DNA from: Pseudeuparius sepicola
Lineage: Eukaryota; Arthropoda; Insecta; Coleoptera; Anthribidae
Length of the DNA: 64,000 bases
Direction: 5' to 3'
Assembly (NCBI GenBank): GCA_963920635.1
Contig: OY987298.1
Location: forward strand, 19,625,647-19,689,646
In this document: piece by piece, positions 24,927-38,800 of the stretch
Layout: each line of letters begins with the position of its first letter
Position numbering within the stretch: position 1 is the stretch's first letter
Made by a program: the position numbers and the translations under genes
Notes under the pieces: model-generated
Told to the model about the DNA's origin: nothing
Databases searched by the model: none
Seen by the model: only the letters and a program-made list of their open reading frames with translations

Positions 24927-26626
24927 GATAAAAAGCCTATAATACATTTGAACCTTCCAATGTCAAATAAACATTTACAAAAATATTTCAATTTTAATCA
25001 CAGACTGTTTTACAACATCCTTACTTTACCCCGTATATTATGAAAGCATATGCTATATAATATAAAGGGCTTTAATTACATTTCTTTCATAACCTTAATG
25101 GCGAATTCTACACCATAAAATAAGAAAAAGTTTAATATAAACATGGGTCCATAAATGCTTTGTGTTGTAGAAGAGGTTGTGAACACACGCTTATAAGAAA
25201 TTGTTTTTTGTTTGGGCAGTAGAATTCACCATTAAAATTATGACATATCATTATATATTATGTACTCCCTATATAGTGTAGCGCCTATTTTGCAAAGTAA
25301 TATTGTTAGGGTTAGTTGAATGGTAGATAAACATATTTGACAGCAATAGTTCCTTTGCTTCATGATATAGTGCATTATTGCATATTTTATATACTAGACA
25401 GTAACTTTTAGTACGGATTATAATATGTGAGATTCCATTTTACAAGACGAAAAGTCTCCTTTTAATAACAAAGTTATAGGGAATAAAATATTATAGTACA
25501 CAACATAACAATTAACAACACAATCGATAGTCTCCCATACATTATGGATAAAATCAATTAATAAATAGCGACTCTTAGCATAAATAGTTTCTAAGCCATT
25601 CAACTCCGACTCTGAATCTTAGAAATGAGAAAGTGTTTTTAAGTTTAGCTTTTATTCTATTTTTTAGTATTTTTTAATGATGCCTACTTTTTTACTCTTT
25701 TAAATGGATACACAAAATTGTAACTTAATGTTCAGCCAAATAGTTAAATATCTTTGAACAATATTTGATGCCAAATTTTTGTATATTGTGGCAGCATATA
25801 TTATTCAATTTTGGGCCAATATAATTAAGTTTCTTTGTGTACTGAATTGTTTATAATTAGTGTTAAAAAAAAAAGAAAAACTGCACAAAAGGATTATTAT
25901 TTTTCCACGATTTTTTTAGATCTGTATTTTAAGAAAAAAATAAGACCTGCTGAGTCTTGCCCATGTCTATAGTAGTGGTTGAAGGTGTAAAAAATTTGTT
26001 ATATTTATTTAACCTTGAAAAATATAAAGGACACAAAAGAAAACCATGTTCTTAGGAAGCAAACAATATGATTAATAATTATATCACAGAAAGTAGAGGA
26101 ATAATTCTATTCTTTACTCAATGATCACGGTGAACAATTTAGTAATAAATCAAACTGAAACTTACTATAAAAAATATAAAAATAATCAAAGGCGATAAGA
26201 ATCACAATTAATCTAATCTCTTCAATGCGTGAAATAGGGTTACAATTTATTGAAACAGAACCTGTTCCCCTCTGAAAATTTGTATAATTTGATTCATAAT
26301 TATTATCAACAATTTTAATATCTCTGAAAAAATTCCAATAACCATTTTGTGTGATTGGCGCTTGTCGGGTGGTACCTTTTATCTCATAATCATACAAACA
26401 AGTGTCATGACTTGCTGATTTTTGCCACAATTTACATGTGGAATTTGTCAAAAATCCAAATGAGCAAAATAAAAAATCGAAAGGTGCAAATTGTCTATGT
26501 TTGTGCTGTAATAATAAATGTTATTCCCAATAACTTTTAGGTGACTTAAATAGCAGACTGTTCTCTCGTAAAATAAAATCTCGTGCACCTCCCTACATTC
26601 TATTCCACTCTCACGCCGCAACTCTA
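24927..26626 (-). other. Presumed ABCA 3' UTR or intergenic DNA
   Basis: AT-rich sequence immediately after the ABCA stop codon on the coding strand. No open frame of interest and no transposon structure were seen. The UTR assignment is positional only. Confidence 0.3.
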
Positions 26627-26806
26627 TTACCCCAACGAACCCCCCTCTTTTTCCCTGGCCACTGATAAAAACACATCCTCTAAGGAGGCTTCGCTGATCG
26701 CGTAGTCCTCAATTAGATCAGGGTTGTCCAATTTCAGTTTCTCCATTTCCCTGAACAGCTGACTCCACTTTTTCTCATTGTTTTTCAGGTAGATATGGAG
26801 CAACCC
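26627..26806 (-). CDS. ABCA exon j: C-terminal regulatory domain and stop
   Basis: After a long intron, the acceptor gttctaaccag at 26806 opens [20 protein letters not shown]. The exon contains [19 protein letters not shown] (the conserved S/TLEDVFL element of ABCA regulatory domains) and terminates after GGSLG at a TAA (26629-26627). The 4.3-kb intron before it carries three inverted-repeat elements. Confidence 0.92.
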   Translation of the reverse strand, partial: GLLHIYLKNNEKKWSQLFREMEKLKLDNPDLIEDYAISEASLEDVFLSVAREKEGGSLG

Positions 26807-29800
26807 CTGGTTAGAACAAAAAAAAAAACATATCATCGTAGATCGTAGGTTCCTGAAGGTTCACGACTGGTAAAGAGTTCAGATCAGCAGACTTGGGAAA
26901 TACAATAATTTTCATCAACTTAGATGGCAGGGGTGAACGATTTACAGCTCGAATATTTGCCTTTTTTTCGGGAGATGACCATGTTTTTAAAAATTTCCGT
27001 TCAAGTGAAGAAAAATAGTGTGTATGTATATACAGTGTGTCCCACTTAAGGGTAAGCCACCCCTCTAAAATTTTCATTTGAGCGCCAATTTTGAAATTTT
27101 TTTTTTGTTGAATAGCATTCTGAAAATGGCATTCGACGCACTATTCATTTTTTTTAACTGAACACATGGCCAACTGTGATTAGTTTGATGGGTCCAAATT
27201 TGTAAAAGAGCTATTAGCGATTTCTTTAGGACTAAACTGACGACGGATTCTTGTTTAGGACCACTTAAAACATAACGCTACAAAGTTTCATCTTGTTCCC
27301 ATTCAGGATGCCCAAGATAATAATTTTTAAAAGTTGCCATATATTTTTTTACTAGACAAGGTTATTTTGATCTTCCTTGGCAAAGTGGCATTTTTACTTT
27401 GGAAACAAAATGTTATTAGATAATTCATGCGTTACTTGCATCACAGATAATTTATACAAAAATATTATTGACATCAGAAGAAATCAAGGAAACTATTGAT
27501 TTTATTCGATTAAATTTGTTCAATTAGACCACCATTGACAGATATGCATTTCTCAATTTGCCGTTTATTGTTTTCAACCACTCGTCTGAGCTGCTCCCTA
27601 GTGATTCTGTGACAAGCTTCAATGTTGCGATTACGGAGACCATTTAGCATTTGTGGCATCGACACATAACAAACATTGACAAGTGATTGACAATCAACAA
27701 TTTTTATTTCCAGGTTTCCATGGCCTGCTCTGATTTTTTCCAAATTAAAAAACAGAATACACGGAGATTATATGAAATATTCCTGAAAAAACATTTTGTT
27801 TCCTAACTAAAAATACCATTTTGCCAGGTAGATCAAAATAACCTTGTCTATTAAAAAAATTATATTGCAACAAGATGAGACCAGTGTTTAGGTATACTCG
27901 TTCGGCTATGATGAGACTTTGTAAAGTCATGTTTTAAGTGGTCCTAAACAAGAATCCGTCGTCAGTTTAGTCGTTGAATGAGGGATTCCCTCACTCAACG
28001 GTTTAGTCCTAAAAAAATTGCTAATAGCACTTTTCCAAATTTGGACCCATAAAACTAATCACAGATGGCCATGTGTTTGGTTTTCAAAAAAATTGAATAG
28101 TGCGATGAATGCACGGCTCTCATACAATTGACTGGACTGCTTTTCCAATACAATCATTTGTCCAACCTATACAGGGTGGCCCACCACGAACTGCATCGAT
28201 CTATATATGGAAAATTAAAAGTAGGACAATTCTGAAAATCTGGCACCTCACCAATGCCGATGGGCGCTGCTCAACTAAAATATTTTGGTGAATCTGGCAC
28301 TTCCGGTTCTACTGGAAGTTAATATCAACTTTCTTATCTCAAATGGAACACCCTGTATATTATTACATTTTTGGATGCTAGGAATCATTTTGGAACAAAA
28401 ACATTCAACATGTCCTATGTCTAAATCCAACCGTTTTTGAGATATTTGCATTTTTCCGAAAAAAATTACAGATGCAGACCTAAAGTTAATTAGCAATTTA
28501 TACGAGGAAACCGCGAAATTTCAAAACGAATTTTTGGCATCGTGTAACAGAAGCCCTGACCTAGTGATCTCTGCTGAGAAATAGATTCGTTCTTATACAG
28601 GGTGTTCACAAAATATGAATAAAAATTACATTCAAAATGTGCTTAAATCTCGAAATTTTCAAATGGAAACCACCTTTTTTTTAATGCGATCTTATTCACC
28701 ACTAAAAATAACTTTGTGTAAGGTTTCCTATACCTAAATGCAGTAATTTTCAATTAATTTACGAAAAACCCACTTTTCGCCCATAAAATGTGGGGTTTGC
28801 TTAACGCTTGGAAAATCATATTAGCCGTGGACGTTGAAAAGACAATCGCGGAGGAAATGCCCACTTGGTTTATAAATTATTGTCAACAATAATGCCGGCG
28901 CGCTTAAATTACACAAACGAAGATTATGTATCGCACGTTCTTGATATTACTTTGTTGCATTCTCCATAGATAATAAAACATTTAAATAATTAATTCTTCG
29001 TTTGTGTAATTTAAGCACGCCGGCAGTATTGTTGACAATAATTTATAAACCAAGTGACATTTCCTCAGCCGCGATTGTCTTTTCAACGTCCACGGCTAAT
29101 ATGATTTTCCAAGCGTTAAGCAAACCCCGCATTTTATGGGCGAAAAGTGGGTTTTTCGTAAATTAATCGAAAATTACTGCTTTTAGGTATAGGAAACCTT
29201 ACACAAAGTTGTCATCATTTTTAGTGGTGAATAAGATCGCATTAAAAAAAATGGGGGTTTCCATTTGAAAATTTCGAGATTTAAGCACATTTTGAATGTA
29301 ATTTTTATTCATATTTTGTGAACACCCTGTATAAGAACGGATTTATTTCTCAGCAGAGATCACTAGGTCAGGGCTTCTGTTACACGATGCCAAAAATTCG
29401 TTTTGAAATTTCGCGGTTTCCTCGTATAAATTGCTAATTGACTTTAGGTCTGCACCTGTAATTTTTTTCGGAAAAATGCAAATATCTCAAAAACGGTTAA
29501 GATTTAGACATAGGACATTTGCATGTTTTTGTTCCAAAATGATGTCTAGAATCCAAAAATTCAATAATATACAGGGTGTTCCATTTGAGATAAGAAAGTT
29601 GATATCGACTTCCGGTATAACCGGAAGTGCCAGATTCAGTAAAATATTTTAGTTGAGCAGCGCCCATCGGCATTGGTGAGGTGCCAAATTTTCAGAATTT
29701 TTCATTATATAGATCGATGCAGTTCGTGGTGGGCCACCCTGTATATGTGCCACCGAAAGGTCGGCCATATTGGGCGAACATGTCATTGGCTGTCAAATGC

Positions 29801-32800
29801 ATGAGGGCCTTGGTTAGCCGTTGTCAAATGTCATTTTCTGTTGCCACCACAAATTTCTCTTTATCCCTAGAATGCACTCTAAATCCCTAGAATGCACCAC
29901 AATATGGTGGCTATCCAGGGGCCAGTGCCCTCTGCCGGATGGCTAAAAATTGGTAGAGGAAACTAGGGCCCAATGGTGATCCAGTTTATTTTACGAGGGC
30001 CGTTGTCGAACGCCATTTTCAGAGAGCTATTCAACAAAAAAAGTTTTTCAAATTGCCGTGCTCCACTTTATACAGCTGTAAGCTGGTCACAGACGGGCGT
30101 AATTGTCTTAAACCATCAACGCGCATTCATATACGTCGCGCATCAACGTAAACTCTGATTTATCCACACACCTTGATTGATGTTTTAACACATCAGTTCG
30201 CGGTAAACGACACACACGAACGCATATTCTTGTCAGAACGATGTCGGCGGAGTTGCATTTGATTGCAGTGGCTTGCGCTATCTTTTTAAATTCTCTTCTG
30301 AATCCACCACGCAGTGTTAATTTTTTGTACAACTGTATTCTTAGTCGCATCTGGCTGTACAACTTTTAATTTTTCCTGCAAAAATATTATAGGCTGCATT
30401 TTTATTTTTATTTTTGTCAAGGTACTCCTTTGACTTGGTTTTCTATAAACAAGGATGACCTCGATATAACCCAATAAATTCTCTTAAGAAATTTCGAGTT
30501 TAATTTCTTAAGTCTGACATGATTGTTGTATTACTCTGTCATAATAAAACTTCTATATAAAAAAAACTGTCTGCTAAGTAGTAACTACATTTATTATATC
30601 CGAGGAGAAAATATATTTATAGTGCGATAATAAACAAAATTTGTAATAAATCCGGAATAATCAATAATCAATAAACTCGAGCTGACAGAAGAAATTTTAA
30701 AATAATATATACCTACTTCACTGAAGAAAACCGCGGCAATGATGCGCGTTTGTTAACACACACGGTAAAACATCAACTTGCATTCATCAATGCACACACA
30801 TGTTTTCAGCGGGAGCAGGTTCAAAAGTGCGTCGTACTTCTTCAACGCGCATTCAAGTACGTGGCGGTATTATCACCATAGACGGACGTTGTTGAACGGG
30901 CGTCGATGAATGCGCGTTGATGTTTTAAGACAATTACGCCCGTCTATGACCAGCTATACAGTACTTTGTCTTACTCTGTGATTTAAGTTCTTTATTTAAT
31001 TAATAACAAGTAGTAGTAGACCGCCCTAAAAAATCGAAAATTGTCTTTAAAGTTTAAACTTACGGAATGTTCATCCTTAATTTCCCCGCCACTTTTCCCA
31101 CTGGTGAAATACTTCTTCAGCTCCTCGACATCTTGGAATTTGACCACACTATCCAGTGGGTTATTAGAATGATCCACACTATCAAACTCATCATACACTT
31201 CTTCGGCGTGCTCTTGCTGGCGAACCGCGGATTTGTTCTTCAGTTTTAGCTTGATACTGAAACCGTTTACGTCTTGTTTAAGTTTGGCTATTGTGCCCTC
31301 CCTGTGGATGGTGCCGTTCTTCATTATTTTCAAGCTGGAAAGAACATTGAATAAGGCATCCTGGTAAACATAAATAAAAAAGAACATTTACTTGTTGCAT
31401 AGTGCCTCGCATTCCGCCATGCTGTGCGAAGTAAGTACAAACGATGTTTTCTGCGTGTTCTGGGCTTTTTTAATCAGTGTCCAGAACTTTCTGCGGGCCG
31501 AAGGATCAACTCCGTTGGTGGGTTCATCTAACAGGACGTACTCTGGGTATCCTATGATTGCAATAGCAAGGCTTAATTTTCTCTTATTGCCACCACTATA
31601 GTGGCCGCAAGGTATATCAGCGTACTGCTGTAGCTCTGAAAAAAAGGTTTAAGGTACAGGAAAAAAGGCTATATAATGTGTAAATTCTCATATCTGTTTT
31701 TCCATATTAAGTGCACTTAAATCTGCCCCCCCCCCAATTTTACATTTTTGCAATAAAACCAGGAAAATTTGCAGATTTTCAAGATAAAAACCCATGTAAA
31801 CAAAGGCAAGTCCTGTTTTGCCCCTCGGCAAGGCGACTAAATTAACTGTCAAAGTGACGTCACACTTAAATGGTCTATTAGGTACAACTTCACTTCCTAC
31901 TACTACTATCAAAGTTAAATATAATTTTAAAGTTTATTTTTAAGGCGACTAAATTAATAACGTAATTGGAACTTCCCACTTGAGTTAAATTACTTGTTTA
32001 TACTAACCAAATGCCTTCAAAAACTGATTTACGACTTTGTCTGGATTTTCGCATCCACGCAGCTTAGCCATCAAAGTCAGTATCTGTCGCCCAGTCAGTA
32101 CGAAATTTAACGCATCGTTCTGAGGACAATAGCCCAACTTTTGCAAGTACTGAAACAATAATATACAATGTGTATACAAATCGATAAAAAATATTTTGTG
32201 AGGTATTTTCAAAAGCCTTTTTTATAATCCCGATTTTTACGGAAACTATTTAGCAATTTTTTTATTAAAATCTGACGGCCTAAAACCCCTATATACAGGG
32301 AGTTCCATTCTGCAGGGTGTCAAAGTTGAACAAAATAGTAAATTTAAAGACATCTGGCGAGTCAACTGTGCCATGTAATCCCCTCAAAAGAATTGAATGA
32401 CTCAAAGTTTTGGTGTGCAAAGATTCAATACAAAAATGTACATGGTATTTTTCTCTGGGCCATCTCAAAATGCTGAATTTTTATGAAACTTTATACTGGT
32501 CACGAGAGCTTTGGAATTATTGAAAAAATATCAACAAACACAAAATTAATTTATTTTTTACAAAATGCTAACCAACAAATAAAAACAAATTAAATTATTG
32601 GACCTTTCTAAACAAACTCACTGTCCAAGATGATAAATTTTCGGTTTGTTTCCTGTTGTGGCACATCAGCCACCTTAACTTATATGGACTTACTGACTGG
32701 CAGGCTTCTGTATTTTTTAGACTTAGTTCCGGTGGTTTTGATATACTCAATTTTTGACCACAAAAGTATTTTGAAATGGAACAGAGAAAGATACCCCACA

Positions 32801-35800
32801 TGTTTTGTATTGGATCTGTACACACCTACACTTTGAGTGGTCCGGTTGACCAGTGGCGTATTCAGGGGGGGGGGCAAAGGGGGCAATTGCGCCTCCCCCC
32901 CCCCCCCCCCCCCCGAGTTGTCGAGATAAACGAGACTTGTAATATCAAAATTAATAATACCAAAAATTATATACTCCTGGCCTAATCTGAAAATGCAGTG
33001 AACATCAAACATCGACAATTTGTTATTTGTTTTATCTTGTCTTCTCGAAATTAAAACCTGTGCAGTAGATAGATTTTTAAGTAACTTTTTGAGACAACAA
33101 AATTTTCTTGCAAAAAAACAACAACAGTTAATTAAACTGTCAAAAAATAAATGTGCTTGTTTATTTAAATTTTATTTTGAAATTAATTGCATACGAGTGT
33201 CTATATGCACCTGCATCGATGCAGAAATTTGAAAATTTCTTGAAAACAGTCACCTTTGGCGTTATTCACCAAGTATACCTTTTTTGCTTAGAAAACGTGT
33301 GGGAAGAGGATACATTCACAAAACGTGGTAAAAGTTTACTGTCAAAAAAGTTAGAGCAAATTAAATTAAATCATGATATCGTACGCAACGCCCTCTACGG
33401 ATTGCACCAAAAATAATACCAAATTATGACTTCTCTTCCCAAAAAACCCCGGCTACCAAATTTTGGAAGAAAATTTTGTCGTCTCAAAAAGTTACTTAAA
33501 AAAATCGAAAATAAAATTTCAATTTCAACAGCCTGCATCTCGAAAACTAAACAGAAACATCTGCGGACCCATGTTCATATGAACTTTTCGTCATATTTTC
33601 CATTCTTCTTTTTAATTTTTCAAGTTGGTGCATTTATTTCCGGACATCCTGTATTTATTTATTTTGTTTTTGGTTCTGTTTTTTATTCATTAAAATTATT
33701 GACAGAGTTTTGTGATTTATAACTGATTGCCCCCCTCCAGACGTTAATCCTGGATACGCCACTGCTGTCGACGACTCATCTGTTTTGAGGGTATTCTATG
33801 GCAAACTTGACTCGTCACATGCCTTTAAATTTCCTATTTCTCAACTTTTATACCCTGCAGAATAGAACTGCCAGTATATTTTTTGTTCAAATTTGGTATA
33901 TGGGGGTTTTGGGGTGTCCTGATTAACACTGTGGAGTCAGATTTTAAATACAAAAATCTCTATATGGTGTTCGTAAAAATTGGGGATTTGCATTTTGACA
34001 AAAGTAATAACGTCAAAAGAAGCCTTGTTTGAAGACCTTTCAAACAAAAAAGGTTTTAGAAAATATCTCACATTTTTTTTTATCAATTTGTATACAGGGT
34101 GTCCAACTTTAAAACTGTACAAATCCGTAAAATCTTCATTTTTGGAGATAATCGCCTAAACTTTTTTTTATTTGAAAGGCCTTCAAAAACTGCTTCTTTT
34201 CACCTTCCTACCATTTTCAAAATGCAAATCTAGGGCCGGCTGCGATTTTTTTTATACCCCCGATTTTCACGAAAAGCATTTAGCGATTTTTTTATTTAAA
34301 ATCTGACTCCACAGCGTTAATAAGAACACTCCAGAACCCCCATATACCAAATTTGAACAAAAAATATACAGGGAGTTCCATTCTGCAGGGTGTCAAAGTT
34401 GAGCAAAATAGGAACTTTAAAGGCATCTGCCGAGTCAAGTGTGCCATGGAATCCCCTCAAAACAGTTGAAACTCAAGGTGTTTGTGTGTAAAAGGTCTAA
34501 TACAAAATATACAGAGTGTTCTTATCTGTGCCATCTCAAATTACTGCATTTTTGGAGCTTTATACAGGTCAAAAATCGAGTATATCAAAACTGCTCCACA
34601 CACTATAAACGAACTAAATCTAAAAAATACAGAAACCTGCCAGTCAGTAAGTCCATATCAGTTAAGGTGGCTGGTGAGACACAACAGGAAACACACAGAA
34701 AATGTATCATCTTAGACAGTGACTTCGTTGAGAAAGTTGGCACTTTGTAAAGAAAATACATTACTTTTGTGTTTATCAATATTTTTTCAATGATTCCAGA
34801 GCACTCTTGATCCGTATAAATAAGTTTCATAAAATTTCAGAATTTTGAGATGGCTCAGAGAAAAATACCCTGTATATTTTTGTAGTAAATATTTTCACAC
34901 CAACATTTTCATTCGACTCGCCAGATGCCTTTAAAATTCCTATTTTGCTCAACTTTGACACCCTCCTGAATGGAACTGCCTGTATATTTTTTATTCAAAT
35001 TTGGTATATAGGGGTTTCGGGGTGTTCTGATTAACGCCGTGGGGTCAGTTTTTAAATAAAAAAAATCGCTAAATGGTTTTCGTGAAAATCGGGGGTATAA
35101 AAAAATCGTAGCCGGTCCTGGATTTGCTTTTTGAAAATGGTAGCAAGGTCAAAAGAAGCGGTTTTTGAAGGCCTTTCTAACAAAAAAAAAGTTCAGGCGA
35201 TTATCTCCAAAAATGAAGATTTTACGGATTTGTACAGTTTTAAAGTTGGACACCCTGTACATTTAAAAGTAGACACACTGTATGTATTTTAAAGCTACTA
35301 ATTGTATTTCGTGTACCTTATCATCTTCGATATTGTCTCCGTCCGCTGTTACTATTCCGGCATCCATCACCTCTTCACGTGTTAACATCCGGAACGTCGT
35401 AGACTTTCCCGCTCCGTTCACACCCAAGATCCCAAGACACGAACCCTTATTTAGATGGAAGCTCACATTCCGCACCACCGGGTTACCCGAATACGACTTT
35501 TTCAATTTCTTAACCTTCAACGTGCCCGTGTCCGCCCCTTCGTCGTTCATCACACCGTACGAAGTATCGTTATTGTCGTGGTCGTTGTGCAGAACATAAC
35601 CTTTCCCCTTGTAGTAGTAATAATCGGCCTTTGCGACCATCTTCTTCCACATGTACGTGTGCAGGAAGACGTTTATGCCGAAGTAAACGAACCCGCCGAT
35701 AAGCATGAGGTGTATGTTGTGTTCGAAAAGTAAGTTTGTGGGCGACTCGTATTTGACGCACTCCTGGCCGTGCGGCTCTGTGCAGCACGGGTTGTTGTCC

Positions 35801-38800
35801 CTGGCGCAGATGCCCTGCTGCATGATGGGCGACAGCCCGTGGAAGTTGTAGTTCTGGGTCACCTTTTGCGCCCACATCACCCCTTCGTAGGTGAAGCCGA
35901 ATTGTGGGAAAATTACCTAAATTGTGAATTGCATTTAGAATATGTGCATGTCATAACAACAAATACAACCACCACACACAGTATAAGGAAAATAAAAAGA
36001 AGCAGTAAAATTATGCTTGACAGATCTGAAGCATAGAGTGAGTAGAGATGACATTTTACCATGTTTTTCATCTTTTAGGAGGAAACATTCGATAACACAT
36101 TACAACAATAAGATTATACCTGGTGTATTAATTATTTCCCAAATTGCCAAAGATTTGATATCAAATATATAAAATATGTGTGTTCATAATTATTTAATTT
36201 AGATTTTCCAAAAAGGCATTTTTTATCTATTACTATTTGTGCTTTCTTAATGCGTACATTTAATTTCATATTAAACTTTACTTCTACAACAACTATCAAG
36301 TGGGTGAACTTCATGGTTTCTATCGACCATTTAAGGGTGTGGTCCGAAATTAACCAACCGGTAACCAGAGTTACCGGCTTGAAGGAGAAATCGGGAAATC
36401 TCGGGTAATTCTATGCTTCTTTTTGGTGCAGTGTTTCAAGTTTTCTTTAAAACACGATTCGGGTTAAGTACCAGAGCTCTCTGGTTACTTTTGGCACACT
36501 ATACCAGAATTTTGGTTAATTTCGCTCTATACCCTAAGTGCGATGTCACTTGTCATTCTGCTGAGGGGCAAACAAACAACAAACCACAAGTCGCATTTGT
36601 TGACAGGAGTTTTTATTGTGAAAATCGGGCAAATTTCTGTGGTTATTGTTATAATTTTTTTTACTATAATTAATTTTGTTTGTTTGCCCCTCAACAGGTT
36701 ATGTCCGCTGTTCCAAATGACAGTTACTTTAAATGGTCTATAGAACCAAATTGTTTGCTTCAAACAAACTCACGTGTGGTCGGTGAACAAAAATATGTAA
36801 TGCACTCAAGTTGTTATTAGGAAACATCCTTGAGTGTATCCAATTTTGTGAGTAATAGCTTATGTAACCAGTTATGAAAAGTGTGATTTTTAAGATATGA
36901 AAAATCATATTTAAACAAGATGTTTTGTTTGAGTGATGTAACGAATGTATGTAACCAGTTAGATAATGAACTTTATGTAATAAGTTATATAGTAGGATGT
37001 TAAAACACTTGCTTTGGTTTTGAAAGATGTCACTTTACGTGTCCAAATTCGGAAAATAAATAAACACCTTTTTGAAACAATAAACACCCTCAGGGATTAT
37101 ACTCAATACAGGAACAAACACAAATGAGAGTGTATTCCTTGGAAATTTTTTAAATGTGAGAGATTTTCTTTATTTCTATCTATTTTAGTGTGTTACATTC
37201 TCCAGGTTGTGGTTTTATATGCTTGTCATATTTTTTATTTCTGTTTTAGATTTTGTAATCACTGTATCTGTATCTTTAGCTCCATTTCGTTTCATTCCAA
37301 ATTCCAAATGCTTGTTGGGAACAAATAATTTGAAAATGTGATTAAAGTCTAGAGGCCAATAATGCCAGTTCGTAGATGCCAGAAGATAGTAGGCTTAACT
37401 TCTTAGTTATGTCTTATGTCTTATTTCTCTGGCATTCTCTAATTATTGTTCGCTCATACCCAGCAATTGGCAAGAGACTCATCTGTTGCTTCAAAAATAA
37501 GTTTCCACATTTGTAACTTAGCACCATGTGACATCAGATAAATACTTACCTTCACATGTTTCAGTTGCTGATGTGCTTCCTTAGCACTGATCATTCATTG
37601 GGAACCCATTGGATGAAAGTGTCCTAATGGGTTCTCCATAGAATAAGAAGTTGTGTGATCGTGTGTGCACCTTCGAAATTCCAATAAACGGTCCATAAAG
37701 TTGAATTTGCAATCTCTAGGGAGATTCAAATATGTGTTGTTGTTGGGGATGAGGGGCCTCCTAACCGGTTGTAAGGATTCAACTATTGTTGACCCAATCG
37801 ATTGTGTTCAATGTCAAGGTGACAAGGAAACAACTCAACCTGGACTAACCCGCTCACCTACATACACAGGTTAGCCACACGGCACAGAACCCACCAGGGA
37901 ACAATAGCCTAGGTTGAAGATGGCAATCTTCACTAGGCCTCCAGCATAGGTGATATTTGCTCTCACATTGATCGGCTTGGCAAAACCATTCCATCGACAC
38001 GAAACATAAAAATGAAGGTGGTCAAAAATTTCCAAACATTACAATTATATAACATGATTATTTAGTGTCCCCATTATAATTTTAAAAGAAATGGCTCGTG
38101 GCATATGGGACAAAATGCTTTGGTAATTGGCAACACCAAACTAGTTTCCAATATCTAATGGAAATTACTCTATTATTTTTTTTTTATTTTTTTATTACAA
38201 TTATATATTTCCTTGCTATTCTGTCAATGATTCAGGTTTGGCGGATTAAAAATTGGGACATCTAGTACTATGAATATGAATATGGTCAAGGTATACAAGA
38301 GGGTAAAACAACCAAACGAGGATTTATATACTTATTTATTATTTTTATCTTTAGTAAAGTAACAAAGTTAGGATTTGTCAAACAAATCACACGGAATACC
38401 TAAAATCCAAAATATATGAGGGCTCTATTATTTCTCTAATTTTTGCCAATAGAAAAAAGTTTTATATTAAAGAAATAAAAATAACTATCAAGTGCATTGT
38501 TAATAAACCAATTTTTGATTTTAATAACGAACACCCTGTATATTTGTGTATATTCTGGATGAGCTAATTTTTCTGATGCGATGATCTACATGTTGATTCT
38601 TGCCTTTCCCTTTATGTCGACTTAATTTATTTGAAAGATTGCAGATAGCCATGAAAGATGGATCATTTTAGAGTTACTCCTCATTATCTCTACTCCCCGT
38701 GAAAAAAACCCTATACAATTTTATGTCACCAAATATAAAGGTTAATTTTGTGTGAACTTTCTTATAATTGAACTTATGACACCTGGTGGTTTTTCCATGG

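Noticed and set aside
31335..31372. Alternative acceptor (gtttaccag) lengthening ABCA exon i
   Set aside because: It would break the phase with exon h and insert residues into the conserved CNxLxIMxxG segment.
35282..35733. Plus-strand open frames of about 100 codons
   Set aside because: Antisense to ABCA exon f, whose Walker A and membrane segments are unmistakable.
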